41,132 nt of DNA, from NCBI GenBank assembly GCA_903862505.1, contig CAIOYQ010000055.1, positions 1-41,132 on the forward strand, read 5' to 3'. Made by a program: the position numbers and the translations under genes. This DNA is from an uncultured Bacteroidota bacterium. Lineage in GTDB: Bacteria > Bacteroidota > Bacteroidia > Chitinophagales > Chitinophagaceae. The notes beneath the pieces were generated by a model that saw nothing but the letters and a program-made list of their open reading frames with translations, was not told the origin of the DNA and made no database searches. Below are positions 15,246 through 24,543 of this stretch, one piece after another (within the stretch, counting starts at the first letter, position 1; each line of letters begins with the position of its first letter).

Positions 15246-17354
15246 TTATTTAGCGGGTGTATATGACTTATCTAATAAATGGTTGTAAATAAATTTATTC
15301 TTTAAGTCCGCGAAATGCTTTCCTTTTGCACCACCCCATCCATGTCTTCCACCAGGATACAGCATGAATTCAACTTCCTTGCCATTGTCCTGTAATGAAC
15401 TTAGCAATTGAATTGAATTTTGCATATGCACATTGTCATCCATCGTTCCATGCACTAATTGTAATACTCCTTTAAAGTTTTTTACATGGGTCATTACGTT
15501 ACTAGATTTATAACCATCCGGATTTTCTTTTTGAGTATCCATAAATCTTTCAGTGTAATGAGAGTCATATAATTCCCATGCAGTTACACTTCCTCCTGCC
15601 AACGCATGTGTAAATACATCTGCACCATAGGTTAATGCATAACAGCTCATATAACCTCCATAACTAAATCCAGTCATAGCAATTTTTTTAGGGTCTGCAT
15701 TTCCGTTGGCAATAAACCATTTGGCCATAGTCATATAATCCTGCATTTCCCAGTAACCTAAATTACGATACATATAATTCACGCCCTCTTTTCCAAAATG
15801 ACCACTCGCTCTATGATCAAATGCCACTTGGATTAACCCTTCTTTAGCCCAGTTTTCTTTAGCAGCTGGATTACTCCATGAATCCATCACAGTGCCTGCA
15901 TTAGGGCCACCATAAATACTAACTAATAAAGGATACTTTTTATTCGGATCCATATTCTTAGGCCAGGTTACCAAAGCAGGTAATTCATACAAACCATCGG
16001 CACTTTTAATACGAATGAGTTCAGTTTTTGCATAAGAAGCAGCATTAAAACTACTGTCAACTGCAGTCGCCAAAGTTTCTACTTTTGGCGCTCCTTTTTT
16101 AGCAATCTCAATTAAAGAAAATGCAGTGGGAGTTGTCACATTGCTATATACACCCACAAAGTTTTTTGCATCTGGCGCTAAATAAACCTGACTATAGTTA
16201 AAATTGCCCGTTGACAACCTTTTTAAATTATTACCATCAAATCCTATAGTGTAAAAATCAATTCTAGCCGTATTCTCTATGCCACGCGCGGTAAAATAAA
16301 TAGTCTTTGTCTTTTCATCAATTAATTTAATACCCGTAACTGTATATTTTCCATTAGTGATTGGGTTTATTAATTGACCATTCATGTCATACAAATACAA
16401 CTGATTCCATCCTGTTGCATCGGACTGCGCAATGTAGCCTTTGTTATTTGCCAAAAAGTTAATTCTTCCACTTACACGATCTTCTAAATCAATCCAAGTT
16501 TTTTGATATTCTTTGTACACTTCTTTCTTAGTACCACTCGACATATCCAACGCGTAAATTTTTAAATTATTTTGACCACGGTCCATCCAAGACAACCACA
16601 TACTATTATTGTTTGGATTCCAAATAGGCCATCCAAAATATTGATCGTCTTGCTCATTGAAGTCAGCCCAGGTAATTTGTCCACCCGTTGGTGCTGCCCA
16701 ACCAATTTTTACGGTTGGATTCTCGTCACCTACTTTAGGATATCTTGTCTCTTCAACAAAACCATGTAGACCTTCACTGTTGTAAATTGGGAACATAGGC
16801 ACTTTGCGTTCATCAAAACGCATAAAAGAAATATACTTACTATCTGGACTCCACCAAAATGCACGATACTGTGTTGGACGACCAAAAATTTCTTCAAAAT
16901 ATACCCAACTCGCAAAACCATTTAATATTCCTTTGGTATTCTCATTGGTGATAGCAGTTTCTTTTTTATCGGCAATGCTTACCGTATATAAATTATTATT
17001 CTTTGTATAGCCTACAAAATTTCCATCAGGAGAAAGGGTAGGATTTTTTTCCTCTACTGCATCAAAAGTCAATTGTGTTTCAACGCCATTTTCTTTAACA
17101 TAAACATTGGCATTTTTAACCAATACGGACTTCGCTATACTAGCGACTACTGAAGGTGCAGTGGTATATTGCTTGGTTGTTATATTATATAAATAATCTT
17201 TTGCTGTCTTTTCACCGTTTAGTTTTGTATTTACTACCATTTGGTTATTGTCTACCCAACGTACAAAACGAGGTAAATTGGAACCCTGCATTTGAGCCAT
17301 AGCGGTAAATGCGATAACACTAAGACTTACAAATAAAACAATTGATTTTTTCAT
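15246..17354 (-). CDS. Secreted S9B dipeptidyl peptidase IV
   Basis: This 702-aa exported serine peptidase removes N-terminal Xaa-Pro or Xaa-Ala dipeptides from peptides. A signal peptide covers about residues 1-20. An N-terminal beta-propeller (about 30-430) carries the substrate-anchoring double glutamate E154-E155 in WVYFEEIFGR, the DPP IV hallmark. The C-terminal alpha/beta-hydrolase domain has the nucleophile S564 in GFSYGGY, an Asp in GTMDDNVH and the His in GGRHGW. It probably acts in the periplasm or at the cell surface in peptide scavenging. leuS lies 61 nt upstream and ruvB 33 nt downstream, all on the minus strand, but no shared pathway is apparent. Confidence 0.93.
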   Translation of the reverse strand: MKKSIVLFVSLSVIAFTAMAQMQGSNLPRFVRWVDNNQMVVNTKLNGEKTAKDYLYNITTKQYTTAPSVVASIAKSVLVKNANVYVKENGVETQLTFDAVEEKNPTLSPDGNFVGYTKNNNLYTVSIADKKETAITNENTKGILNGFASWVYFEEIFGRPTQYRAFWWSPDSKYISFMRFDERKVPMFPIYNSEGLHGFVEETRYPKVGDENPTVKIGWAAPTGGQITWADFNEQDDQYFGWPIWNPNNNSMWLSWMDRGQNNLKIYALDMSSGTKKEVYKEYQKTWIDLEDRVSGRINFLANNKGYIAQSDATGWNQLYLYDMNGQLINPITNGKYTVTGIKLIDEKTKTIYFTARGIENTARIDFYTIGFDGNNLKRLSTGNFNYSQVYLAPDAKNFVGVYSNVTTPTAFSLIEIAKKGAPKVETLATAVDSSFNAASYAKTELIRIKSADGLYELPALVTWPKNMDPNKKYPLLVSIYGGPNAGTVMDSWSNPAAKENWAKEGLIQVAFDHRASGHFGKEGVNYMYRNLGYWEMQDYMTMAKWFIANGNADPKKIAMTGFSYGGYMSCYALTYGADVFTHALAGGSVTAWELYDSHYTERFMDTQKENPDGYKSSNVMTHVKNFKGVLQLVHGTMDDNVHMQNSIQLLSSLQDNGKEVEFMLYPGGRHGWGGAKGKHFADLKNKFIYNHLLDKSYTPAK

Positions 17355-17415
17355 ATGAGTTTTTTGATAATTAAGTTAAATGGTTAGGATATATAAATTT
17401 TAAAACGTTTTATGT

Positions 17416-20166
17416 CTAGATAACAATGTTAATCATTCTGCCTTTTACGAAAATTAATTTTTTCACTGGCTTGTCTTCCACCCACTTTTGAACGGCTGCA
17501 TTGGCCAATACAATTGTTCGCACCTGGTCCTCAGTTGCATCCAAAGCAATAGAAATATTAGCTCTTACCTTCCCATTGATGCTCACCGGATACTCCTTAG
17601 CCGTTTCTAAAACATACTGTGCATCAAATATCGGATAAGATGCATCCACAATTAAACCGGTATTCCCTAATGCGCTCCACAATTCCTCGGCAAAGTGAGG
17701 CGCATAAGGTGTAATTAAAATAAGTACTTGCTCTAATATCGCTTTCTTATGACAGCCTGCATCATACAATTCATTAATACATATCATAAAGGTACTAATG
17801 GCAGTATTGAAACTATAGCGCTCTGTATCTTCTTCGATTTTCTTAATCGTCTTGTGTAAGATTTTTAATTCTTCGGCAGTAGGCGCTTCGTCTACCCATA
17901 CCTTTCCTTTCAGCTCATCAAAAAACAATCTCCAAAACTTTTTAATAAAACGATGTACTCCCTCAATTCCTTTGGTATCCCATGGTTTACTTTGCTCCAC
18001 TGGGCCTAAGAACATTTCATACATTCTAAAGGTATCTGCACCATATTTTTGAACCAAGTCGTCTGGATTTACGGTATTGAATTTTGACTTAGACATTTTT
18101 TCCACTTCCACACTACATATAAACTTGCCGTCTTCTAAAATAAATGTTGCATTGGAATAGTCAGGTTTCCATTTTTTAAATGCTGCTGTGTCCAGCTCTA
18201 CGCCGTCTACCATATTTACATCTACATGTAATTGGTCTACTTCATGCGCACTTGATAATCCAGCTGAGACAAATATAGAGGTACCTCTTTTACGATATAC
18301 AAAACGGGAACTTCCTTGAATCATCCCCTGATTTAATAACTTTTTAAAGGGCTCGTCAAAACCAATATGGCCAAGGTCATATAATGCTTTCGTCCACATA
18401 CGGCTATATAATAAATGTCCTACCGCATGTTCTGTTCCACCTATATATAAATCCACCTGTCCCCAATAATCACTCGCTTTGCGACTGCAAAATGCTGTGG
18501 TATTCCCAGGATCCATATAACGTAAAAAATACCAGCTACTTCCTGCATAACCCGGCATGGTATTGGTCTCATAATGTTCAGCTTTCCAGGATTCAATATT
18601 AGCTAGCGGACCCTCTCCCTCTGGACCTGGTCCATAATTATCTACATCCGGTAATAATAAGGGTAATTCATTTTCTGATAAAGGATAGGCTATTCCATTT
18701 ATCCATTTAATTGGAAAAGGCTCCCCCCAGTATCTTTGTCTACTAAAGGCGGCGTCACGCATTCTGTAATTTACTTTACGCATGCCAATACCCATTGCCT
18801 CCATTTTATCATGCACAATAGCGATGGCATCTTTTTGAACCACTCCATTTAAAAAATCGCTATTAGAAAGCTTCGCTTCTTTGGTAGGATTGGCTTCCTG
18901 ACCATCAAAAGCATCTCCAATAATATTGGTAATAGGAATATTAAAATGTTGCGCAAATTTAAAGTCACGATCATCTCCACAAGGCACGGCCATAATTGCA
19001 CCGGTTCCATATCCAGCCAATACATATTCCGAAATCCAAATAGGAATTAACTTTTGATTAAACGGATTCACCACATAAGCTCCCGTAAAACATCCCGTTA
19101 TTTTTTTCTCCGCTATACGCTCTCGCTCACTTCTGCTTTTCACATAAGTAATATATTCTGCTACGGCCCCTTTATGCGTGTCCGGCGTAATACTTTCAAT
19201 TAAAGTGTGTTCCGGAGCTACTACCATAAAGTCTACGCCAAAAACCGTGTCCGGCCGCGTTGTATAAACTCTTAAACTAAGCTCCTGCTCGTTTACTTTA
19301 AAATCAATTTCGGCACCATAACTCTTACCAATCCAATTGGATTGCATTTCCTTCATCGCATCACTAAACTGAATGGTATCCAAACCTGACAATAACCTGT
19401 CCGCATATTCAGTAATGCGCAAATACCATTGTCTTAATTTTTTCTTTTCAACTGGATGTCCTCCTCTCTCACTAAATCCATTAATCACTTCATCATTCGC
19501 CAATACCGTTCCCAAAGCCTCACACCAATTCACTTCCCCATAACCACAAAATGCCAAACGATAAAACATTAAAATTGCCTGTTGTTCTTTTTCAGTATAC
19601 CCTTTCCATGAAACTGCATCAAATTTAATCTTTGCATCACCAGGACAAAACACATTTACATTTCCTTCCTTTTCAAAAACAGCAATTAATTCATTGATAG
19701 GTTTTGCTTTTTCCGCCCCACGATCATAGTAGCTATTAAATAATTGTAAAAAAATCCATTGGGTCCATTTATAATAACTCGCATCACAGGTTCTTACTTC
19801 TCTATCCCAGTCATAGCTAAACCCAATATTGTCTAACTGCTTTCTAAAATTGTCAATATTGCCATGGGTACTTTTTGCAGGGTGAACGCCATGCTCAATG
19901 GCATATTGTTCCGCAGGCAAACCAAAAGCATCATAGCCCATTGGATGCAAAACATTAAAACCTTTTAAACGCTTATATCGACTGTAAATATCAGAAGCAA
20001 TATATCCCAATGGGTGACCCACATGCAAACCCGCACCACTTGGATAAGGAAACATGTCCAAAACATAACATTTTGGTTTAGTACTTTCGTTAGGTACCTG
20101 ATAGGCTTTCCTTGATTTCCAGGCATCCTGCCATTTTTTTTCGATCGTACTAAATTGATATTCCAT
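17416..20166 (-). CDS. leuS: Leucyl-tRNA synthetase
   Basis: LeuRS charges tRNA-Leu with leucine. The 916-aa protein has the HIGH-class motif H48-V-G-H51 within SGAGLHVGHPLGY, and the KMSKS loop (690-694). Between them lies the CP1 editing domain with the T-rich TTRPDTVFGVDFM segment. The anticodon-binding domain and C-terminal extension follow. It is longer than E. coli LeuRS (860 aa), as is usual in Bacteroidota. The start region faces ftsX, and a TAnnTTTG element about 100 nt upstream on the minus strand is the likely promoter. That leaves a leader of around 95 nt, longer than others here. No T-box was recognised. Confidence 0.97.
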   Translation of the reverse strand: MEYQFSTIEKKWQDAWKSRKAYQVPNESTKPKCYVLDMFPYPSGAGLHVGHPLGYIASDIYSRYKRLKGFNVLHPMGYDAFGLPAEQYAIEHGVHPAKSTHGNIDNFRKQLDNIGFSYDWDREVRTCDASYYKWTQWIFLQLFNSYYDRGAEKAKPINELIAVFEKEGNVNVFCPGDAKIKFDAVSWKGYTEKEQQAILMFYRLAFCGYGEVNWCEALGTVLANDEVINGFSERGGHPVEKKKLRQWYLRITEYADRLLSGLDTIQFSDAMKEMQSNWIGKSYGAEIDFKVNEQELSLRVYTTRPDTVFGVDFMVVAPEHTLIESITPDTHKGAVAEYITYVKSRSERERIAEKKITGCFTGAYVVNPFNQKLIPIWISEYVLAGYGTGAIMAVPCGDDRDFKFAQHFNIPITNIIGDAFDGQEANPTKEAKLSNSDFLNGVVQKDAIAIVHDKMEAMGIGMRKVNYRMRDAAFSRQRYWGEPFPIKWINGIAYPLSENELPLLLPDVDNYGPGPEGEGPLANIESWKAEHYETNTMPGYAGSSWYFLRYMDPGNTTAFCSRKASDYWGQVDLYIGGTEHAVGHLLYSRMWTKALYDLGHIGFDEPFKKLLNQGMIQGSSRFVYRKRGTSIFVSAGLSSAHEVDQLHVDVNMVDGVELDTAAFKKWKPDYSNATFILEDGKFICSVEVEKMSKSKFNTVNPDDLVQKYGADTFRMYEMFLGPVEQSKPWDTKGIEGVHRFIKKFWRLFFDELKGKVWVDEAPTAEELKILHKTIKKIEEDTERYSFNTAISTFMICINELYDAGCHKKAILEQVLILITPYAPHFAEELWSALGNTGLIVDASYPIFDAQYVLETAKEYPVSINGKVRANISIALDATEDQVRTIVLANAAVQKWVEDKPVKKLIFVKGRMINIVI

Positions 20167-20245
20167 CTTCGATTATGCTTAAAAAATCTATAATTATTCG
20201 GTTTTCATAAATGCCTCCCCTTTTTTACCACAATTTTGGCAAAAA

Positions 20246-20304
20246 ATAGGCATAATTCGGCCTATGCAAATGTAAGTCATTAGCGTTCAAAACCGTACAT
20301 TTGC
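20246..20304. promoter_or_regulatory. Divergent leuS/ftsX promoter region with two mirrored -7 boxes
   Basis: GCAAATGTA (20266-20274) and TACATTTGC (20296-20304) are an exact 9-bp inverted repeat. Each arm holds TACATTTG, a perfect TAnnTTTG element, the left one reading toward leuS and the right one toward ftsX. A second inverted repeat, ATAGGC (20246-20251) / GCCTAT (20260-20265), overlaps the expected leuS transcription start and might be an operator. No clear -33 boxes were found. Confidence 0.6.
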
Positions 20305-20330
20305 AATGCGAACAAATAAAAAATAACGCT

Positions 20331-21206
20331 ATGGCAGGAATTGGAACTGGCTCTTTAAAACGAAGTAAACCCAACTACATTTATAGTATTATTGGAGTAG
20401 CCATTGTTTTGTTTATTATGGGTATCATGGGGTGGCTGTTTTTGAATTTACACACCATTAGCGATAATTTTAAGGAAGATATTAGAATCAGCGTATACCT
20501 AAAAACTACCGACAAAAATACCATTGCCAATATCCAAAAATTTATCGCTAGCAAACCTTATGCTAAAAATGTAGAATACATTGATAAAGAAAAAGCAAAG
20601 GCTATTTGGAACAAAGAAAATAATGAAGATTGGGCTAAAATATTAGACGTAAACCCTTTGCCTGAAAGCATTGACTTTTTCGCAAAAGCAAAATATATTC
20701 ATATAGATAGTCTTAATAAAATAAGTGCTGTTATCAATACTCAATTTAAAAATGATATTAGTGAGATTCAATTCCCAAAAAGTTTAGTAACCAGTTTAAA
20801 TGAGCGTGCTACTAAAATGGGGCTTATCTTTTTAGTATTATCTATTGTACTTTGCGTGATTGTTATTATAAGCATTGACAATACTATTCGATTGGCTATG
20901 TTTAGCAATCGATTCTTAATTAAAACCATGCAAATGGTGGGTGCAACGCGTAATTTTATTGCAAAACCTTTATTGGTAAGAGCATTACTAAACGGATTAA
21001 TTAGCGCCTTTATCGCCATTTTTTTACTATTTGGATTAATCCAATGGGCAGGCACACAATTTCCGCAAATAAAAGCCTTACAAGGAGTTAAAACGAGTAT
21101 ATTTTTGTTTGGCGGATTAATAATTATTGGCGTAGGTATTTCCATATTTAGCACCTACAGAAGCGTGTTAAAATATTTAAAAATGAAACTAGACGATTTG
21201 TATTAA
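20331..21206 (+). CDS. ftsX: Cell division protein FtsX
   Basis: FtsX is the membrane half of the FtsEX ABC-type complex that controls peptidoglycan hydrolases at the division site. The 291-aa protein has one N-terminal membrane helix (about 19-40), a periplasmic domain (about 45-165) and three C-terminal helices (about 168-190, 215-245 and 255-278), the FtsX/MacB topology. ATG 20331 is the start: an upstream in-frame TTG at 20301 lies inside the promoter element. ftsE is not adjacent. It heads a run with DUF3098 and uppP, all envelope genes. Confidence 0.92.
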   Translation: MAGIGTGSLKRSKPNYIYSIIGVAIVLFIMGIMGWLFLNLHTISDNFKEDIRISVYLKTTDKNTIANIQKFIASKPYAKNVEYIDKEKAKAIWNKENNEDWAKILDVNPLPESIDFFAKAKYIHIDSLNKISAVINTQFKNDISEIQFPKSLVTSLNERATKMGLIFLVLSIVLCVIVIISIDNTIRLAMFSNRFLIKTMQMVGATRNFIAKPLLVRALLNGLISAFIAIFLLFGLIQWAGTQFPQIKALQGVKTSIFLFGGLIIIGVGISIFSTYRSVLKYLKMKLDDLY

Positions 21207-21248
21207 TCATTAATTACCCTTAATTTAACTTTATAAAACAAGTACAAT

Positions 21249-21485
21249 ATGAGTGAGCATAACAATAAATCATTAGCCTTTTTTGGGAAATCTAATTATA
21301 TCTGGATGATGGTGGGAGCCGCCTTAATTATCATTGGCATGGTTGTCATGTCTGGTGGTAAAAGTGCAGATCCAAATGTGTTTAACGCCAATGAAGTATA
21401 CAGTTTCAGACGCATTACCATTGCTCCTATTTTAATAATCGCAGGCTTTATTGTAGAGATTTATGCGATTTTTAAAAAATCATAA
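21249..21485 (+). CDS. DUF3098 small membrane protein
   Basis: The 78-aa protein has two predicted membrane helices (about 18-37 and 55-74) joined by a short polar loop, and no signal peptide. It matches the Bacteroidota-specific DUF3098 family by size, topology and its usual place directly after ftsX. Function is not known; the position suggests a role with FtsX or in the envelope. It starts 42 nt after ftsX and is followed by a strong terminator-like hairpin (21501-21529). Confidence 0.85.
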   Translation: MSEHNNKSLAFFGKSNYIWMMVGAALIIIGMVVMSGGKSADPNVFNANEVYSFRRITIAPILIIAGFIVEIYAIFKKS

Positions 21486-21500
21486 CCTAACTAACTTATA

Positions 21501-21530
21501 AAAAAGCGATGAACAATCATCGCTTTTTTA
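21501..21530 (+). terminator. Terminator or attenuator between DUF3098 and uppP
   Basis: A perfect 12-bp stem, AAAAAGCGATGA (21501-21512) with its complement at 21517-21528, encloses a 4-nt loop and ends in a T6 run. It lies 18 nt before uppP in the same direction, so it either ends the ftsX transcript or lets only part of it reach uppP. Confidence 0.8.
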
Positions 21531-21546
21531 ATAATGCCCATTGCGA

Positions 21547-22338
21547 ATGACTATTTTTCAATCCATCCTTATTGCTATTATTGAAGGGATCACCGAATTC
21601 TTGCCTATTTCAAGTACCGCCCATATGAAATTTGCAAACCCTTTTTTAGGAATTAGCCCCAGCCCATTTGTAGATTTATTTGAAATTGTAATACAACTGG
21701 CCGCTATTGCATCGGTGGTATTTGTATACTATAAAAGGTTTTTCAACTTTAAACAATATAGCTTCTACTTAAAGTTAATGGTCGCTGTGATCCCTGCCCT
21801 TATTTTTGGCGCTTTATTAAAAAAACATATCGATGCTGCTTTAGGAAATTTATGGGTCATTGCAACGGTCATGGTTGCAGGAGGCATTGTATTATTATTT
21901 ATTGACAAACTATTTAAAGTAGATGAAACGCAGTCCCAGGAAATGAGTTATAAGCAATCATTTATTGTTGGATGCTTTCAGGTATTGTCTATTTTATTCC
22001 CGGGATTAAGCCGCAGTGCAGCAACCATTATAGGAGGCATGAGTCAAAAATTAACAAAGAAAACTGCTGCTGAATTTTCGTTCTTTTTAGCAGTGCCCAC
22101 CATGTTGGCTGCTTCTGCAAAAAGTACATTAGATGTATACCAAGAAAGTCCCGAAATTTTCACCACCAATAACTTATATACTTTACTCATTGGCGGGGTT
22201 GTTGCTTTCTTAGTAGCCCTTATCAGTGTTAAATTTTTTATAGGTTTTATTCAAAAAAAGGGGTTTGCCCTTTTTGGTTGGTACCGAATCATATTGGGCC
22301 TTGCCATTATGGCTTGCTTATACACTAATTTAATATAG
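21547..22338 (+). CDS. uppP: Undecaprenyl-diphosphatase UppP (BacA)
   Basis: UppP dephosphorylates undecaprenyl diphosphate to regenerate the lipid carrier for peptidoglycan and other envelope glycans; it also confers bacitracin tolerance. The 263-aa protein is highly hydrophobic (about 8 membrane segments) and has both family motifs: E13-x3-E17-FLPISSTAH26 and PGLSRSAATIIGG (about 156-168). ATG 21547 was chosen over an in-frame TTG at 21541 because it gives the standard start MTIFQSI. A hairpin terminator lies just upstream. The MFS gene starts 45 nt downstream. Confidence 0.96.
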   Translation: MTIFQSILIAIIEGITEFLPISSTAHMKFANPFLGISPSPFVDLFEIVIQLAAIASVVFVYYKRFFNFKQYSFYLKLMVAVIPALIFGALLKKHIDAALGNLWVIATVMVAGGIVLLFIDKLFKVDETQSQEMSYKQSFIVGCFQVLSILFPGLSRSAATIIGGMSQKLTKKTAAEFSFFLAVPTMLAASAKSTLDVYQESPEIFTTNNLYTLLIGGVVAFLVALISVKFFIGFIQKKGFALFGWYRIILGLAIMACLYTNLI

Positions 22339-22383
22339 CCACTTTCTGTTTTATTTGTATATTTAAGAACACAAATAAACGAA

Positions 22384-23691
22384 ATGCAGACAGCCCCTAA
22401 AAAAGTAATTAACGGCTGGGCCATGTACGATTGGTCCAACAGTGTTTACAATTTAGTAATCACCTCTACCATATTTCCTGCTTATTATGAAGTCATGACG
22501 GGGGATGGTAATGATAGTACCCTTATTGATAAAGTAAAAATTGGGAATTTTGAATTTTCAAATACTGCATTGTATAATTATGTATTAGGTATTGCGTTTG
22601 TAATTGTAGCAATACTGTCCCCCATTTTATCTTCCATTGCAGATTACAGAGGCAACAAAAAAAAATTCCTTCAGTTTTTTTGTACCATGGGATCGCTGTC
22701 CTGTGCGTCACTTTATTTTTTTGACAAAGACCATATTATAGGAGGCTTAATTTCTGTGATCTTCGCCTGTATTGGTTTTTGGAGTAGTTTGGTTTTTTAC
22801 AATTCCTATCTGCCTGAAATTGCAGCACCCGAGGACAGGGACCGGATAAGTGCGAAAGGATTTATGATGGGATATATAGGTTCCGTATTATTACAACTAA
22901 TTTGTTTTGTATTTGTATTAAAGCCGGAACTTTTTGGCATCACGATAGGTAAAGCTTCCCAGATTTCATTTTTATTGGTAGGGATTTGGTGGATAGGATT
23001 TGGATGGATGTCTATTGGCCGATTGCCTAATGGACATGGTGTAAAAGGGGCGCATAATAAAAGCCTCATTACGCAAGGTTATAAGGAATTACACAAAGTT
23101 TGGTTGGAGCTGAAGACGCTACCTACCTTAAAAAGATTTTTAGTTTCTTTTTTCTTTTATAATATGGGCGTTCAAACTGTTATGCTGGCTGCCACTTTGT
23201 ATGGAAAGAGCGAATTAAACATACCTACTACAAATTTAATTTTAGCCATATTAATCATTCAAATTGTAGCCATACCTGGGGCAATTTTAATGGCTAAAAT
23301 GGCAAGCAAATGGGGCAGCTTTAATACCCTTATGTTTGCCGTACTCATTTGGATTGGAGGATGTGTAATGGGTTATTATTTGCCTAGAAATAATATAGAA
23401 TTATTTTACGCTTTAGCTATTATTGTGGGATTTGTAATGGGGGGCATACAATCCGTTAGCCGTAGTACTTATTCCAAATTAATGCCAGTAACCCATGATA
23501 CCACTAGCTATTTTAGTTTCTTTGATGTGACTGAAAAAATTGCCATTGTAATTGGCATGTTTAGTTTTGGTACCATTAATGAAATAACAGGCTCTCAGAG
23601 AAATTCTGTTTTAGCATTGGGCATATTTTTTATTATCGGTTTTATATTGTTATACAGAACTTCTAAATTGAATAAGTATGCAACTGTATAG
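22384..23691 (+). CDS. MFS transporter, UMF1/Atg22-like family
   Basis: The 435-aa integral membrane protein has about 12 hydrophobic segments and begins with the WAMYDWSNSVYNLVI motif characteristic of the UMF1 (Atg22-like) branch of the major facilitator superfamily. Substrates in bacteria are unknown; yeast Atg22 exports amino acids from the vacuole. It overlaps the next gene, a metallo-hydrolase, by 14 nt, which suggests translational coupling and perhaps a shared substrate. An imperfect inverted repeat (22350-22358 / 22371-22379) lies just before the start. Confidence 0.9.
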   Translation: MQTAPKKVINGWAMYDWSNSVYNLVITSTIFPAYYEVMTGDGNDSTLIDKVKIGNFEFSNTALYNYVLGIAFVIVAILSPILSSIADYRGNKKKFLQFFCTMGSLSCASLYFFDKDHIIGGLISVIFACIGFWSSLVFYNSYLPEIAAPEDRDRISAKGFMMGYIGSVLLQLICFVFVLKPELFGITIGKASQISFLLVGIWWIGFGWMSIGRLPNGHGVKGAHNKSLITQGYKELHKVWLELKTLPTLKRFLVSFFFYNMGVQTVMLAATLYGKSELNIPTTNLILAILIIQIVAIPGAILMAKMASKWGSFNTLMFAVLIWIGGCVMGYYLPRNNIELFYALAIIVGFVMGGIQSVSRSTYSKLMPVTHDTTSYFSFFDVTEKIAIVIGMFSFGTINEITGSQRNSVLALGIFFIIGFILLYRTSKLNKYATV

Positions 23692-24541
23692 TATTGAGAC
23701 CGGTCATTTTAAATTGGATGGAGGGGCAATGTTTGGTGTGGTTCCAAAATCTATTTGGAATAAATTAAATCCTGCAGACGAAAATAATTTATGCACTTGG
23801 TCTTTACGCTGCTTACTTATTATTGATGGAGATAAAAAAATATTGATAGATACCGGCATGGGTAATAAACAGGATACAAAATTCTTTAGTCATTACCAAC
23901 CCAGCAATAGCGTATCACTCGCAGATGCGTTACAAAAAATAAATTTACAGGTAAATGACATTACCGATGTACTCCTTACGCATCTTCATTTTGATCATGT
24001 TGGTGGCGCCATTGAAATGCAAGGAGGCGAATTAAAAACGGTCTTCCCCAAAGCTACTTATTGGGTGAGTGAACCACAATGGGAATTAGCAATAAACCCT
24101 AATAAAAGAGAAAAAGCTTCCTTTTTAAAAGAGAATATTCAACCCCTTATGGAATCGGGACAACTAAAATTAATCGAAGTCCCTAATTTCCAAGGAAAGG
24201 AGTTGCAAGAAATACATTTTAGCGACAATATAACCTGCATTTTAGTAAATGGTCATACGCAAAGTATGATGCTTCCTAAAATAAATTATAAAAATAAGAC
24301 ACTGGTATATATGGCCGATCTTTTACCTAGTGTGGGGCATATACCACTAGCCTATGTGATGGGTTATGATATGCAACCTTTGGTAACACTGAATGAAAAA
24401 GAATTATTCCTAAGGGATGCGATTAAAAATAATTACACATTGTTTTTTGAACACGACGCTGTTCACGAATGCTGTACGGTACATGAAACAGAAAAAGGCA
24501 TTAGAGCCAATGAAACCTTCTTATTAAGCGAATGGATTTAA
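23678..24541 (+). CDS. MBL-fold metallo-hydrolase (lactonase-like)
   Basis: The 287-aa protein has the complete metallo-beta-lactamase motif H102-x-H104-x-D106-H107 in LTHLHFDHVGG, a later His in VNGHTQSMM, an Asp in YMADLLPS and a His in FFEHDAVHE. Its layout resembles AHL lactonase and related hydrolases, but substrate cannot be predicted. No signal peptide is visible. The start codon lies inside the 3' end of the MFS gene (14-nt overlap), so it is probably co-translated with it. Its stop lies 2 nt from the stop of the convergent DUF3108 gene. Confidence 0.88.
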   Translation: MQLYSIETGHFKLDGGAMFGVVPKSIWNKLNPADENNLCTWSLRCLLIIDGDKKILIDTGMGNKQDTKFFSHYQPSNSVSLADALQKINLQVNDITDVLLTHLHFDHVGGAIEMQGGELKTVFPKATYWVSEPQWELAINPNKREKASFLKENIQPLMESGQLKLIEVPNFQGKELQEIHFSDNITCILVNGHTQSMMLPKINYKNKTLVYMADLLPSVGHIPLAYVMGYDMQPLVTLNEKELFLRDAIKNNYTLFFEHDAVHECCTVHETEKGIRANETFLLSEWI

Positions 24542-24543
24542 TT

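Noticed and set aside
17401-17412. Palindrome TAAAACGTTTTA after leuS
   Set aside because: AT-rich 12-bp palindromes arise easily at this base composition and there is no second copy or T-tract.
20301-20330. TTG start for FtsX
   Set aside because: The codon lies within the TAnnTTTG promoter element at 20296-20303, so it cannot be in the mRNA.
20768-21154. 128-codon minus-strand frame opposite ftsX
   Set aside because: Its amino acid make-up reflects the reverse of ftsX helix codons and it has no promoter or family signature.
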